The position numbers and the translations under genes were made by a program. From Podospora comata (lineage: Eukaryota; Ascomycota; Sordariomycetes; Sordariales; Podosporaceae), in contig CP071499.1 of NCBI GenBank assembly GCA_017354895.1, forward strand, positions 1,178,001 through 1,242,000: DNA of 64,000 bases, in the 5' to 3' direction. Positions 32,060 to 42,295 of the stretch are shown in pieces. Position 1 is the stretch's first letter. Every line of letters begins with the position of its first letter. The notes below the pieces were generated by a model, which ran no database searches, had not been told where the DNA came from, and saw nothing but the letters and a program-made list of their open reading frames with translations.

Positions 32060-34197
32060 TTACGGCCTAGGCTGGTACGCAGGAGGGGGCGTGTCATCCC
32101 TTTCCTCCCAGAACTGAGGATTGCGGTTCTTTTCGTCGTATACGCGGCGGGCAATCTCTCCGGCCATCTTCATCACCCACGCTTGCTCGAGAATGACGGA
32201 TGGGGAGATTTCCGATGGCGCTCTTGGCCGAGACCAGTCTGCTGGGACCTTCATATCAACAGGCGACGCCTGACGAGAAGGCTGCTTCTGGGTGGTGTTG
32301 GGCGCGCTAATCTCGATCGAGGGGACGGCAGCCTCCGAGACCTTGGCAGGCTCACGATCATTACGGAAGGATGGTCTGCGCGGATGAGCACCACCGAACC
32401 GCACCTTGTTGGTGTTTGTAGCCGTGTCCTCCTCGGGAACCTCGAGAATTGGGTGAGACATGATGGGCTCCGAAGCGGGCGTTGTCGAGGTGGAAGCTGT
32501 CTCCGAGGACTCGCCCGCCTCGCTGCCACCTTCGCTCGAGGTCTTGGCACGCAAGTTGACCACACGAGTCTTCTTTTTGCGGCCAGCCTTGGAATGCCGT
32601 CCGGAGCCCAGAGACAAGCCAGCCGTGGCAGAATTGAGACTAACCATGGACGGTCTCGAGGGCAAATGGCCCTGATCCTGGCTCGCCGTGTCCGAAAAGG
32701 TGTAGGTATGGGCGGTCCCGTTGGTATAAGAAGTGGTCCGGTGGAGGCTCGGGGTTGCCGGTCCGGGTGTGCTGGCTGTGTCAACCCGATCTGATGGCCC
32801 CGCCCAGGCTCTGAACATGGCTTCCTTGATCGAAGGGGTGAACAATGATGACGTTTCTTGCGTGGACGTCAACGAAGAGAGCTTGAACAAGGCCTTTTGT
32901 GAGAACAGAGACTGCGTTTCTGTTCCCGCCTCCAGAGACAATTCCGAGATGGCGGCAGGGTCCAGAAGGTGACCCTCCGCGTCAACAGCATCCAGGGGAG
33001 GTGTCGACAGCGGGTTAACAGTGTGATCTACGGTCTCCTTGGACTGCTCCTCGTCCTCCTTAATGATTTGGTCCGGGCACCAGATCTGAAGTGAGAGCCT
33101 GTGGATGATGGCTGGCAACTCATCCATCATCAGATCCCGCAACTTCTGCTCGATAGTCCGTTGAAGGTAGTCACGGACAAACGGGATCGAGTCAAAGGTC
33201 GACGAGACCTTGAGAGACTCGAGGGGGTCATTTCGAAAGACCAGCGTCAGCCCCTTCTGCTTCGAGAAAACCACAATGATGAAGGCTGAGAGCTTGATCT
33301 CAGACAGGGTGATCTGAAGCGGGATGGTGAGGCTGGACGACGCCGACAGGGGCTCCGGCGATGCGAAACCTGGCTTGCCCGACAGGTAGGTATTGAGGGG
33401 GTTTGCCTGCGCTGCTATATTAGTCTTCTGTTATGCTTCCAGTGTTCCATGTGTTCCATGAAGTCCAATCTATGTGGGGTAGCGGTGAGGAGAATGGGCG
33501 AATCCCTGGTCTCGAATTTGGGCACAATTTCTGGTCTAATGCGCCAAGCCTGCAGCTTTCACCGCACCGCCAGCGAAACAACCGAAACAGCGTCTCATCG
33601 CGAGCTTTAGAATTCCTAAAACCTGGTGTGGAGCAGTCCCTAGGTTTCGGGCCCCAAATTCGGGTCTCGGGCGTCGAGGGGCACTTGCCCTTGCTCCAGT
33701 CCAGATGCTCCAGACGCTCCAGATGCTCCAGACGCTCCAGATGCTCCAGATGCCCACTCTCTCCCTCCCCGCCCCCCCTTTCTCGGCTTTGTGAAATGCC
33801 CGGCTCCCTCACTTGCCCCTCCCATACTATCCGTAGCTAGCAAAGCACTTGCAATGCCGGTGGCTTGTGACTCCCGTCCGGGGTGGACTCGTCCGATATG
33901 TCCGTCGTAGATAACAGAAATTGCACATACTTGCACCCTCGTTTTTAGCGTCAGAAAGGCGTCGCCGGAATAGCACATTTTGAAAATTCCCCTGAAACGG
34001 TCTTCGGCCAGGTCACCAATCTCCAAAATCTCCAGGTCTGGTGGCACGGAGCCAAGATTGAATTCGGTCACGAAGATGTCATCGACGATGATAGGAGGCT
34101 TCGGAGACTTGTTCAGGGCGGTTGTGAGCAGGTCGCGCGCGCGCTCGTAAAAGCCGGCATCGGCCGTGAGCGGCGACCAGTTGAAGTTGAAGGCCAT
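32060..34197 (-). CDS. MDM34: ERMES complex subunit MDM34
   Basis: Two exons, 33931..34197 and 32060..33406, give 537 residues. Exon 1 ([20 protein letters not shown] to LKTRVQ) and exon 2 ([14 protein letters not shown] onward, [35 protein letters not shown]) together form the SMP lipid-binding domain, residues 1 to about 200. The remainder is disordered, with a basic patch [16 protein letters not shown] near the middle and a conserved C-terminus. Mdm34 sits in the mitochondrial outer membrane and, with Mmm1, Mdm10 and Mdm12, tethers mitochondria to ER and moves phospholipids. The intron 33407..33930 is 524 nt, about eight times longer than others here, but its ends (GTATGT, CTAAT branch, GCAG) are good and splicing restores [10 protein letters not shown]. 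Confidence 0.94.
33701..33754. repeat. 9-bp minisatellite in the MDM34 intron
   Basis: Six tandem 9-base units of CCAGATGCT/CCAGACGCT type, alternating so that the first four units also form an 18-base period. It lies inside the long MDM34 intron. Confidence 0.92.
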
Positions 34198-35755
34198 GTT
34201 GAATTGGCACCCAGTTTATAGAGGCATCGCAAGAGCTATGATGGGTGTGCGGGGCAGGTCGACCTGGAGCCAGGGCAGGGAGGCTTGCTTCGGTCGGATC
34301 GAGGTGCGCGAGGCAAAAACCGAGGGGTCGTGGACGTGGGTTGTCGTCGGGAGCAATTTTACCCAAGGTAGCGAGTGAAGTTGACGACGGAAGGCAAACA
34401 GTAAGTTTTGATGGTGGACAGCTGATAGATTGGGGATGGGGATTGGGTGCAGGGACCTTCGTGGACTTTTGTCGGGTGCCCGTGGGAGAAAAAAAAATGG
34501 GAAAAAAAAGAGAGAGAGAGCAGTTGCGGCTTTGGAGAGGTTGTGCGGAGGGATGACGCTATCTGACAGGGAACGGTTGGTCTTTGTGTGCGGCAGAAAC
34601 GGGACCTTTTGGAAATTTTTCGCGCTTTCCCTGCGCCGCGACTTGGCCCATGCTTGACCCTTTGCGGGGGGTTGCCATTTTTCCCTAGCTTCACTGACCA
34701 GTGGGCTGATGACTTTTCTGTACCGTCTGGAACATCTGCAGCAGCATCTGCACCTCCAGGGCTCTGTTGCTGATGGCCTGGCTGCCCAAACCCTCCCTCC
34801 CTTTAGGATTGATTCATTTTCTCATCATCAGTTTGCAACCTGGAGGTCTCAGGTTTGCATTCAACGCCGTACAGCCCGCCCAGCCACCGGTGCAAACACA
34901 CACTGCCCGAGCTATCCAACGGATCCGGAGCTTACCTGTCGTACAAAATAATCCGGGTTTTACGGCTATCACGGTAGCAGATGTCGGAACAGGGTGTGGT
35001 AACAGCCAGTCGCGTCTGGGGAAATTGGGCAACCACGCATCAACTCATCATCCCAAATGCAACACAACGTGACAATATACCCAATCCAGACACTCAAGAC
35101 TGGACCAGCCGTCATCCGATGATGTTGCGGGGAACCCGACTGACAAAGACACCTGAGCTCCCGTCTCCGCCCGACCGAGGTCCAGTGATCCACTGCCACT
35201 GCTTTGGGACCAGGTGGGAGCTGTGAGAGCTCGGGCCCGCCATCTTTGACGTTTGCCCGGGCAGGGGCTTGTGCTCCGCCGGGGGTCCCGAGAAGAGAAA
35301 GCTAGGTTCGGGAGTTGAACCCGGAGAAAGACGTCAACGACAGGGGCATTTGGTGTTTGCAGACTGACGATGTTTGGAAGAAGAAGAATTGACAAACCAT
35401 TGTTGTGAAACAAAACAACCACCCACAACCTGGATTGGTCCTAAAATCTAGCCATCGCTTTTGATCGGACTCTGCCGCCGTCAAGCTACCCCTACCTTAA
35501 TCAAGATTACCAGCAGTACACCATGAATAGTCGCACAAACCATCTCAGCTGTCCCGCGCACGAGATAATTGATCCAGCAGTTCCAACGCGGCGGATAGCG
35601 GCACCATCTCAGCGTCAGCTCATCACCTAGCGGCCAATCCGGTGAAGCTCGGGGGGCCGTTGAGACAAGACACTACTACTTGTGCCCAACCAGACAAACG
35701 ACCAAGGAATTTCCATCATTCACATGTCCGACTTGAAATTTTCATACCCTTCACA
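34198..35755. other. Long divergent spacer between MDM34 and IPK1
   Basis: 1.56 kb between opposite start codons. It carries A-runs near 34489..34509 and a (GA)n stretch at about 34509..34520. A short B-box-like GGGTTCAACTCCC lies on the minus strand near 35309..35325 without a tRNA around it. No gene recognised. Confidence 0.45.
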
Positions 35756-36907
35756 ATGTCTCAAAGCGCAAGCTTTTCGTCTGACCATATCCCGGACATT
35801 TCGGATTTTTACCCTGAAAAATGGACCATCAAGTTCGTGAACGAGGGGGCCGCGAACCTGGTCTTTGAAGTGAGATTACCACCAAGTCCACCAAGCACGA
35901 CAGGAAGCCACGCGAACGGGCACAGCGATATCTTCCAGGGTACTGCCAAAGCATCCTCCTTTTTCTGTGCCACAGCATCATCATATCTGACCTTCTCACA
36001 GGACACCTCCTGCGCGTCCCAAAAGCTGGCGCCAAGACATTTCCGTACCCAGAGTTACTGCAGTATTGGGATTCAACCATCACGCCCCTATTCCCACCCG
36101 AAAATCTGGTCCAACATCAACTAGTCAAACTGGGCCCAAGCCCATCCAAAGTAATCACTATTCTTGATGAGCTTCTTGCCGAAACGGAATCCGGCCGCCG
36201 CAAGGACTTCCGTGGCACCCGAGTACTCCCGGATGCCCAGTACGGCATGCTGATAGAGGATATGCGTTCTCGTTAGTCAACACCTTGTCTTCGAACCTCG
36301 TGCTTTCCGATGTCTAACAAGGCTCACAGAAAACCCAAGTGATTATTTTGTCGAGTTCAAACCAAAGTGGCTTTCGCCTTCACCATCGCAGCGCACACGC
36401 TGCCGCAACTGTGCCCGGGAAGCCTACCGTGATCACCTTGATCCCTCCCACCACAAGGCTCACCGCCTGGGCATCCTCTGTCCCCTGGACTTCATCGCCT
36501 GTCGGAGTAACCGGGGGAGTTTGGAAAACGTCTTGAAGCACATCGTCCCTGCGTCAGCCTCGCCGTCTCATCGCAATCACCTCGCTGACTGGTTGAGGAC
36601 CAACAGTCTCCTGCCACTCCTGCAGCAAGCCCAGGCGAAACATGATCCGAGCCAGGGAGTTAACCTGGAGCTGGCAATGACGCTCCGGGACTGCAGCCTG
36701 TTTCTCAGGCTATCCACCCCCCAAGATGGAACAGGGCAACCGACGAGGATAGAAGCCAAACTAGCCGACCTCGACAAAAAGAACGCCGCCAAGAAAAAGA
36801 AGCACTGGGAAGAGCTCGAGCGGGATCTTGTGGAAGGCGGGTTCTATGAGGGAAAGGAGCAGCCAAGGGAGGAGACGGACTGTTTACTTGAGCGCGCAGC
36901 TAATTGA
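35756..36907 (+). CDS. IPK1: Inositol-pentakisphosphate 2-kinase
   Basis: Three exons, 35756..35939, 36002..36271 and 36330..36907, give 343 residues. Introns are 35940..36001 (GTACTG, CACAG) and 36272..36329 (GTTAGT, CACAG). Motifs: KFVNEGAANLVFEV near the N-terminus (nucleotide-binding loop), LLRVPKAGAKTFPY, MLIEDMRS, VEFKPKWLSPSPSQR followed by TRCRNCAREAY, and CPLDF. The EIKPKW-like and CRxC motifs are specific to Ipk1, which makes phytate (InsP6) from InsP5. InsP6 is needed for mRNA export via Gle1 and for further pyrophosphate signals. Starts at the first ATG of the frame (MSQSASFSSDH). It ends 19 bases from the stop of the converging neighbour. Confidence 0.92.
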
Positions 36908-36926
36908 TTGAGTTCGTGCTTTCTTC

Positions 36927-37901
36927 TTACAACGACCCCAAAAACTTCCCAACCCTCTCCACCAACCACTTTTCCCCCTCTGGGTTTTCCTCCGTGTTAT
37001 CAACCCGGTGATTCGCCCCCGGGATCAGCCCGCTGAACTCACTCACAACCCCCGGCTTGCAAAAGCTCGCCCATTTTTGAACCGTGCTTTGGACTTGTGC
37101 CGGCTTGAAGGGCACCCACTCGTCCTTTTCTGAGGGCAGGATCAGCACCGGTGTTTCCAGCTCTCCCCAGATGGTCTTGAGCTCCTCGTCGGAGAAGTCG
37201 GAGCTGAAAAAGTCGTCGTCTCCCCTGTTTTTTGTCAAGTCAGCCACTCCTTCTTGTCACCTACCCACAACATCATCAGAAGAACCATACCCTTTCGTAG
37301 CGAGGGATAACCACCGATAAGCAGTAACTGGACTCCCCTTCCAACCGTCAGGCATGTCGTCTAGATCGATTACATGCTCCCCTTTCCCCTCCTCTGCCAT
37401 CTTTTTCGCAACCGTGATACTGTTCTCCAACTGTGCCGGGCAACAGCTCATCACCAACGCCTCCCTGTCGCTCACGGGGCCTTGGAGGACAATCCCATCA
37501 ACCTTCTCCTCCGGCTCTAGTTCTCCCAGTTTGGTGCAGTAGAACATGCAATCCTGGCAACCGGTGGAATGGCCCATCAGCACGATCGTCTGTTTCTTGA
37601 GCTCAGAGCGGAGGTAGCGGACTAAAGACGAGATTTCGGCGCAGTCTTGAGAGAGGGAGGAGTACCCGAAGGCGGAGAAGGAGGAGGTGAGACGGGCTTG
37701 GAAGAGGGAGAAGCCTAGGGTTGGGGGGAGGGAGTGGGAGAGGGTGAGGGGGTAGGGGACTGTGTGGGGCCCGTCGCCTAGGCCGCCGAGGAAGATGAGG
37801 GCGTTTGGGGGGGAGGGGGAGGGGGAGGGGTGTTCGTAGAGGGGAAGGGTTTTGGTTGGGGTGGTGGGGTAGGAATGGACGAGGACGGGGAAGGGGGTCA
37901 T
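36927..37901 (-). CDS. DUF1749 alpha/beta hydrolase (SidJ-like)
   Basis: Two exons, 37261..37901 and 36927..37224, give 312 residues; intron 37225..37260 is only 36 nt (GTGACA donor, AACAG acceptor), short for a fungus, so the exact junction is less sure. Visible features: ALIFLGGLGDGPHTVPY (oxyanion loop region), VLMGHSTGCQDCMFY with the nucleophile Ser in GHSTG, an Asp in PSEKDEWVP, and a His in IPGANHRVD completing a likely catalytic triad. DUF1749 includes Aspergillus SidJ, which hydrolyses fusarinine-type siderophores. No siderophore synthesis gene is nearby, so that role is only suggested. Confidence 0.82.
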
Positions 37902-38954
37902 CTTGAGGGTTGGATGAGGTTGGGGTTATGGTGGTGGGATGGGTTTATGGTCTTGAGGTTGTGTTTATGGTGGTGAGATGGCTTTATGGTGGTGAGGATG
38001 CCAAGAGATATCTTTGGCGGTGGTGGGTGGGGGGAGGGGGTAAGATTGGAGGGGTGATGTATAACCCTAACCCTTTGATGACAGGCTGGCTATCACTGTT
38101 AACACCCACCACTTTGACACTTTCTTTCATCATCAACTTCAACATCGACATCATTTTGCTGTGACATGACACGGTAAAAGCATCAACCATGTTCACGACC
38201 AGTCCAAGTCGGCATATCAAGAAATTGACTGCTCCCGACAGCACAAGCGACCTGTTTTCTGACCAACCCTCCATCTTTTCCTCCCGGGCGCTTAAGCACA
38301 AAACACCAGACCAATCACATCGCCAACTATAATTGCAAGCAAGGGAAGCAAAATGTGCCGCGCGGGAGGGCGCTTCGCCCTCGGGGACGCTTTCCCCAGA
38401 TTGGATCCCCTGTGCTGATTCCCATCTGGAGATGATCGTCCCTGCTGTTTTTTTTTACCGCTGTTCAAACCTGCAATCTGCATGCAGAGAGCCAAACGAG
38501 CCAATCCCGAGAGGGGGAAGGGGGTCCTATTTCTGGCGTGGGAGAAGATGGAGGGGAACTTCTTGGGAGACGGGACATCAAACTACTAGACGCATGGTGT
38601 AGTGGAAGGGTAACAGTCGCGCATCGAAATCTTGGGTGCTGCTGTGATGTGAATTTCGAGGGAAGCAAGAGCTAACCGCCCGGATCCATGCCGAAGATGT
38701 AAGTGAGGAAATGGTATTAGTATGCCCCGTCACCTCCTCACTTTTGTTGTGTTTGATAGACCTGTGCTCTCACCATTCCACGGCATATACACCATCTTCC
38801 CTTGTTCATCCTCGGGTTCTCTTTTGTTTGGAGCGCTTTCTCGAGTTACACGGCTTCTCCTTTTTCCTAATTTGATACCCAGAGCAGTGCTCTAACAACA
38901 ACAACAACGACAACAACAACAACAACAAGTATATAAACCACCTTCAACCACACA
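37902..38954. other. Divergent spacer with telomere-like box
   Basis: 1.05 kb between the hydrolase start (-) and the membrane-protein start (+). An AACCCTAACCCT box lies at 38063..38074, 160 bases upstream of the hydrolase ATG. At 38588..38670 a tRNA-like A box (TGGTGTAGTGG) is present but no fold closes. A (CAA)n/(CAACAACGA) stretch precedes the right-hand gene (38897..38928). Confidence 0.5.
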
Positions 38955-39684
38955 ATGGAGAAAACAGCCACAGCCTCCGCCCACTCAGCGGCCCCCTCGT
39001 TCCAAACCCACGTCGAACCCGACCTCCACCTCCAATCCAAAATGAAGTCCCTCGGCACAATCAACACCCTGCGACTAGGCGCCACCGCCCTCGCCCTTGG
39101 CATGAGCCTCACCGTCCTGGGAACGGCGGGCAACACCCTCCGCGTCTACGAGGAAACCCACGTCCTGACGCCTCACTACCTCCCCCTCTGGCCAGAGCAT
39201 TTCAACATCCGACCTACCGTCTCCCTCGTCGTTGGCAGCGTGTTTGTCATCCTCGCCAGTATTGCCTCTCTGGCCTGCTCCAAGATCACCACTGTTCGTT
39301 CCCCCGCCCCCTCCCTCCCCCTACCATCTACTAACAGATGATGTTTAGTTGAGGAATAAAACAACCCTCCACACCTCCACCACCCTCGCCGCACCAGTCG
39401 TGGGGCTGATCGCGGCGCTGATCTCGGTTGTCTTCTTCTACGCGGCGAATTCGTCAGACACGGTGGACACGTTTACTTCTTGGACTTGCAGGTGGAGGGA
39501 TGTGCCCATGGGGCAGCAGCCGCATTGGGGGACGTTGTGCGGGCAGAGTTATGCGGGGTTGTATCTGGCTATTTTGCTGATTCCGGTTGAGGTGGTGGGG
39601 TTGGGGTTGGGGGTTTGGGAGAAGAGGGTGGGCGGTTATGTGGAGGGGTATCAGGGGGCTAGGAAGAGTCCTGCTTTGTCTTAA
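38955..39684 (+). CDS. Four-TM MARVEL-like membrane protein
   Basis: Two exons, 38955..39293 and 39349..39684, give 224 residues; intron 39294..39348 has a GTTCGT donor and CTAAC branch. Four hydrophobic segments are visible: LRLGATALALGMSLTVLG, VSLVVGSVFVILASIASLAC, LAAPVVGLIAALISVVFFYA and YAGLYLAILLIPVEVVGLGL. Between the third and fourth lies an extracellular or lumenal loop with two Cys (WTCRWRD, TLCGQ), possibly a disulfide. Many fungal four-TM proteins of this size are MARVEL-like, but I do not recognise a specific family or function. Start chosen as the first ATG (MEKTATASAHS). Confidence 0.75.
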
Positions 39685-41117
39685 GGGAAGTGGAAGAGGA
39701 TGTCGAACAAGGGGGAGTTGAGGAGTTGATGGTGGTGTGGTGGGCTAAATTGTGCATAATTCTGTCTTTTCTTCTTGGTTTAGGGACTACGCTATTGGTT
39801 TTTGGGGGTTATGGCTACTTGGATAATGGGAAACATCTGTTAAGCAATTGCTGCTGTTTTGCTGTTCGGGATCTGTTTGCTAGGTTTGTGGTCAAGGAAA
39901 GATTGGAAACAGGTTGCATTTCAGCCGGCGGGCTGTTGCAGAAAGTCGGGGTCTGTTCCCGAGGGACATTGTGCACTTGATAGGTAATCTTGACTGTTAT
40001 CAAGGCGTTGTCGTAGTTGGAGAATCCTCATCGTTATATCCTCCATCGTGAGGAGATCCAAAGTTGCAAAAGCTCTGATCGACAACCTCAGCCAGGTTTC
40101 GGAAACACGGCAGTCATCCTACCCACGTGCTATTTCGCTGTGAATGCATATGAGCCTTCATTTATTACCCGCGTTCCAGAATGGTGGAGGGCGGGAGATT
40201 TCATCTATCTGTTTGGCGCTATCGAGAGCAAACACGCATGCACCCTTATCTTTTCAGACGTCGCCTCCCGCTGAGCCGACGACGATAGGTGGGGGTTGTG
40301 TGGTATGAGAGTGGTGACAGAGGTCACATATCATGTGTGAATGGTTCTGAATTTTGAGGCAATGTGTTGATGGCGAATACCATGAATTCCCATTTTGATG
40401 CCTTTATGTCTTGTGGTTCCCAGTTGGTTGTAGGGGTGAAATGCTCTGTTCTTCCCTGTCAATACTTGCATAACAGATTTTGTAACCCTCAAGGTGAGAT
40501 GGCAGAGTTGACAATGCTGTGACCCGGAAATTGGCGCCTCAGAAAACCTCCCATCATCTTGATTCCTGTACCGGGATGATTGGGAAGGGGGGAAGCTGCG
40601 CATATGTATTGCAAGATATCGGGCTGGTAGTGGCGACCCTGAGTGCTCCTATCGCTCCTGCCTCTGCCCTTCTTGTCCAGTTTTGGCGTGTCTTGCTTTT
40701 GGAACAACACATCAATCATCTCAGCCCAGAACCTACGCCTCGACTTCAAATCTGTCAGTGGCCTATTCCGTTTGCTGGGCTCTTCGTCCTGCGTCTACAT
40801 CTACCCGATCTGATGTCTAACCATTCTATCCGCTAGGCTTGCCTGATTCCACAGCACAACGCCGTCCAGGCGAATCCTACTCACTTCTTCTTGATCAGCT
40901 TCAACTTTTCGGTTTTCCGTCGTGCCACAAAACAGGGAGACGGTTGTCTCACCATTCACCCGAGTGAACGACCCCTTGATGTGAGATGCGCGACCTACCT
41001 CATCTTAGGCGACATTATATTTTCCGCTAAAGTTACAGGCATTGCACCTTCTTATACTCGGCGCAAACCGAAATCACTTGCTTGAATCGGGGCCGAACCC
41101 AGCTGCCAGTCCTCGTT
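39685..41117. other. Intergenic spacer
   Basis: 1.4 kb between two plus-strand genes. The longest frame (39690..39980) begins with GTG and has no family motif. No gene seen. Confidence 0.4.
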
Positions 41118-42295
41118 ATGAGCCGATCGCTGTCACAACAGGTTGCGGCCAACAAGGCGCCCGTCATGACCCCTAGAAGGTTGGCACCGGGAGGTCAAAG
41201 AGAATTGTCGTTTGCCGAGCGCAAAGCACAGGACACACCTCCTTCGACATCGTCTCCGGCAACTGCAACCGGAGACATACTGGTTCGTCCAGGGCGCAAA
41301 AGACACTCGAGGCCGGATCTCGTCAAGCAGCAGAACACCGTCAACTTCTTTGAAGACGCCTTTGCCGTGTCCGAGGGCAACACGGCCCGGGAAAGGGTAC
41401 ATGGGGATGCCATTGTCATGGCCGAGGTCAAGACGAATGTCATCGTGGGTTTTGCTAAATGTTTCCAGGCCATGGGTACCGTCTTGCTGACCGTGCGCCA
41501 TAGATCAGTGATGAGTTCACTCTCATCACCGAACTCTCGTATCACCTATCCACACGGTATCAGCGCCCTGTCTCCTCCATCGTCGTCACCTTGCAGCACG
41601 GAGCCTGCATGCTTTTCGGAGGGACCTTTGACCCAGCCTACGTGATGTCGATATATGCGCTACCGTCGCAACTATTGCCGACAACCAACAAGCGAAATGC
41701 GGCATTGATCCAGAAACACATGGAAGAAGCGATAGGAGTAGTACCAGCGAGGGGCTTCCTGAGGTTCGTCCCTACCAAGGAAGAGCATTTGGCATGCAAC
41801 GGCAAGACGATGGCTGGGGAGATTGAGGAGCTGGAAAAGACAATGAATGGAATAGGTCTCGGAGGCGCCAACGTGACACTGGATGAGGCACAGGGAGCCA
41901 TATCCAGAGGCTTGAAGGCCAGGGGAAAGCTGAGTGCCAGGGTAAGTACTGCCCATTCGACCGTCTGTCCTGCCAGCAGTGCATTGACATGCCTTAATGT
42001 GCGACAGCCTATGGCAAGCTTTCGATCATTATCAGCGGCAGGGCTCCATGCCAGAGAACTTACACCACCCACCAGCGCTGACGAGGCGCTTCCAACCATT
42101 CCAGGCTCACCCTCGACGTCGCCGGGGGGAGCTCAACCTGGCGTCGGAGATAAGGAAGGGCTTCCACGAGAGGAGGATCAGCCCAGGACAGCACGTAAGA
42201 AGAAGAGCTTTGTGGCTGCCATTTTTGGCCGGTCAGGTAGTGTCAAAAAGCCGGGGCATCGCTCCTCATTGCCGGTGATACGTGATTCAGGCTGA
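41118..42295 (+). CDS. MIF-domain (tautomerase superfamily) protein
   Basis: Three exons, 41118..41444, 41504..41941 and 42008..42295, give 350 residues. The start is the ATG at 41118 (MSRSLSQQVAANK). Residues about 100 to 215 match macrophage migration inhibitory factor: AEVKTNVIISDEFTLITELS, VVTLQHGACMLFGGTFDPAY, MSIYALPSQLLPTTNKRNAA and FLRFVPTKEEHLACNGKTM. MIF tautomerases use an N-terminal Pro freed after Met removal; here the domain follows a 100-residue basic disordered stretch, so no such Pro exists. The C-terminus (about 256 to 350) is Ser/Pro-rich and ends in a basic segment RKKKSFVAAIFGRSGSVKK. Function unknown; a binding or scaffold role is more likely than tautomerase chemistry. 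The last intron is 66 nt, in frame and stop-free. Confidence 0.83.

Noticed and set aside
35300-35335. B-box-like GGGTTCAACTCCC on the minus strand
   Set aside because: No A box or closing acceptor stem at the right distance.
38588-38670. tRNA-like sequence with a perfect A box (TGGTGTAGTGG) and CGAAATC reminiscent of tRNA-Ser(CGA)
   Set aside because: The anticodon and T stems do not pair and the B box is poor; at best a decayed tRNA.
39690-39980. 96-codon frame after the four-TM gene
   Set aside because: Begins with GTG and lies where the 3' UTR is expected; no motif.
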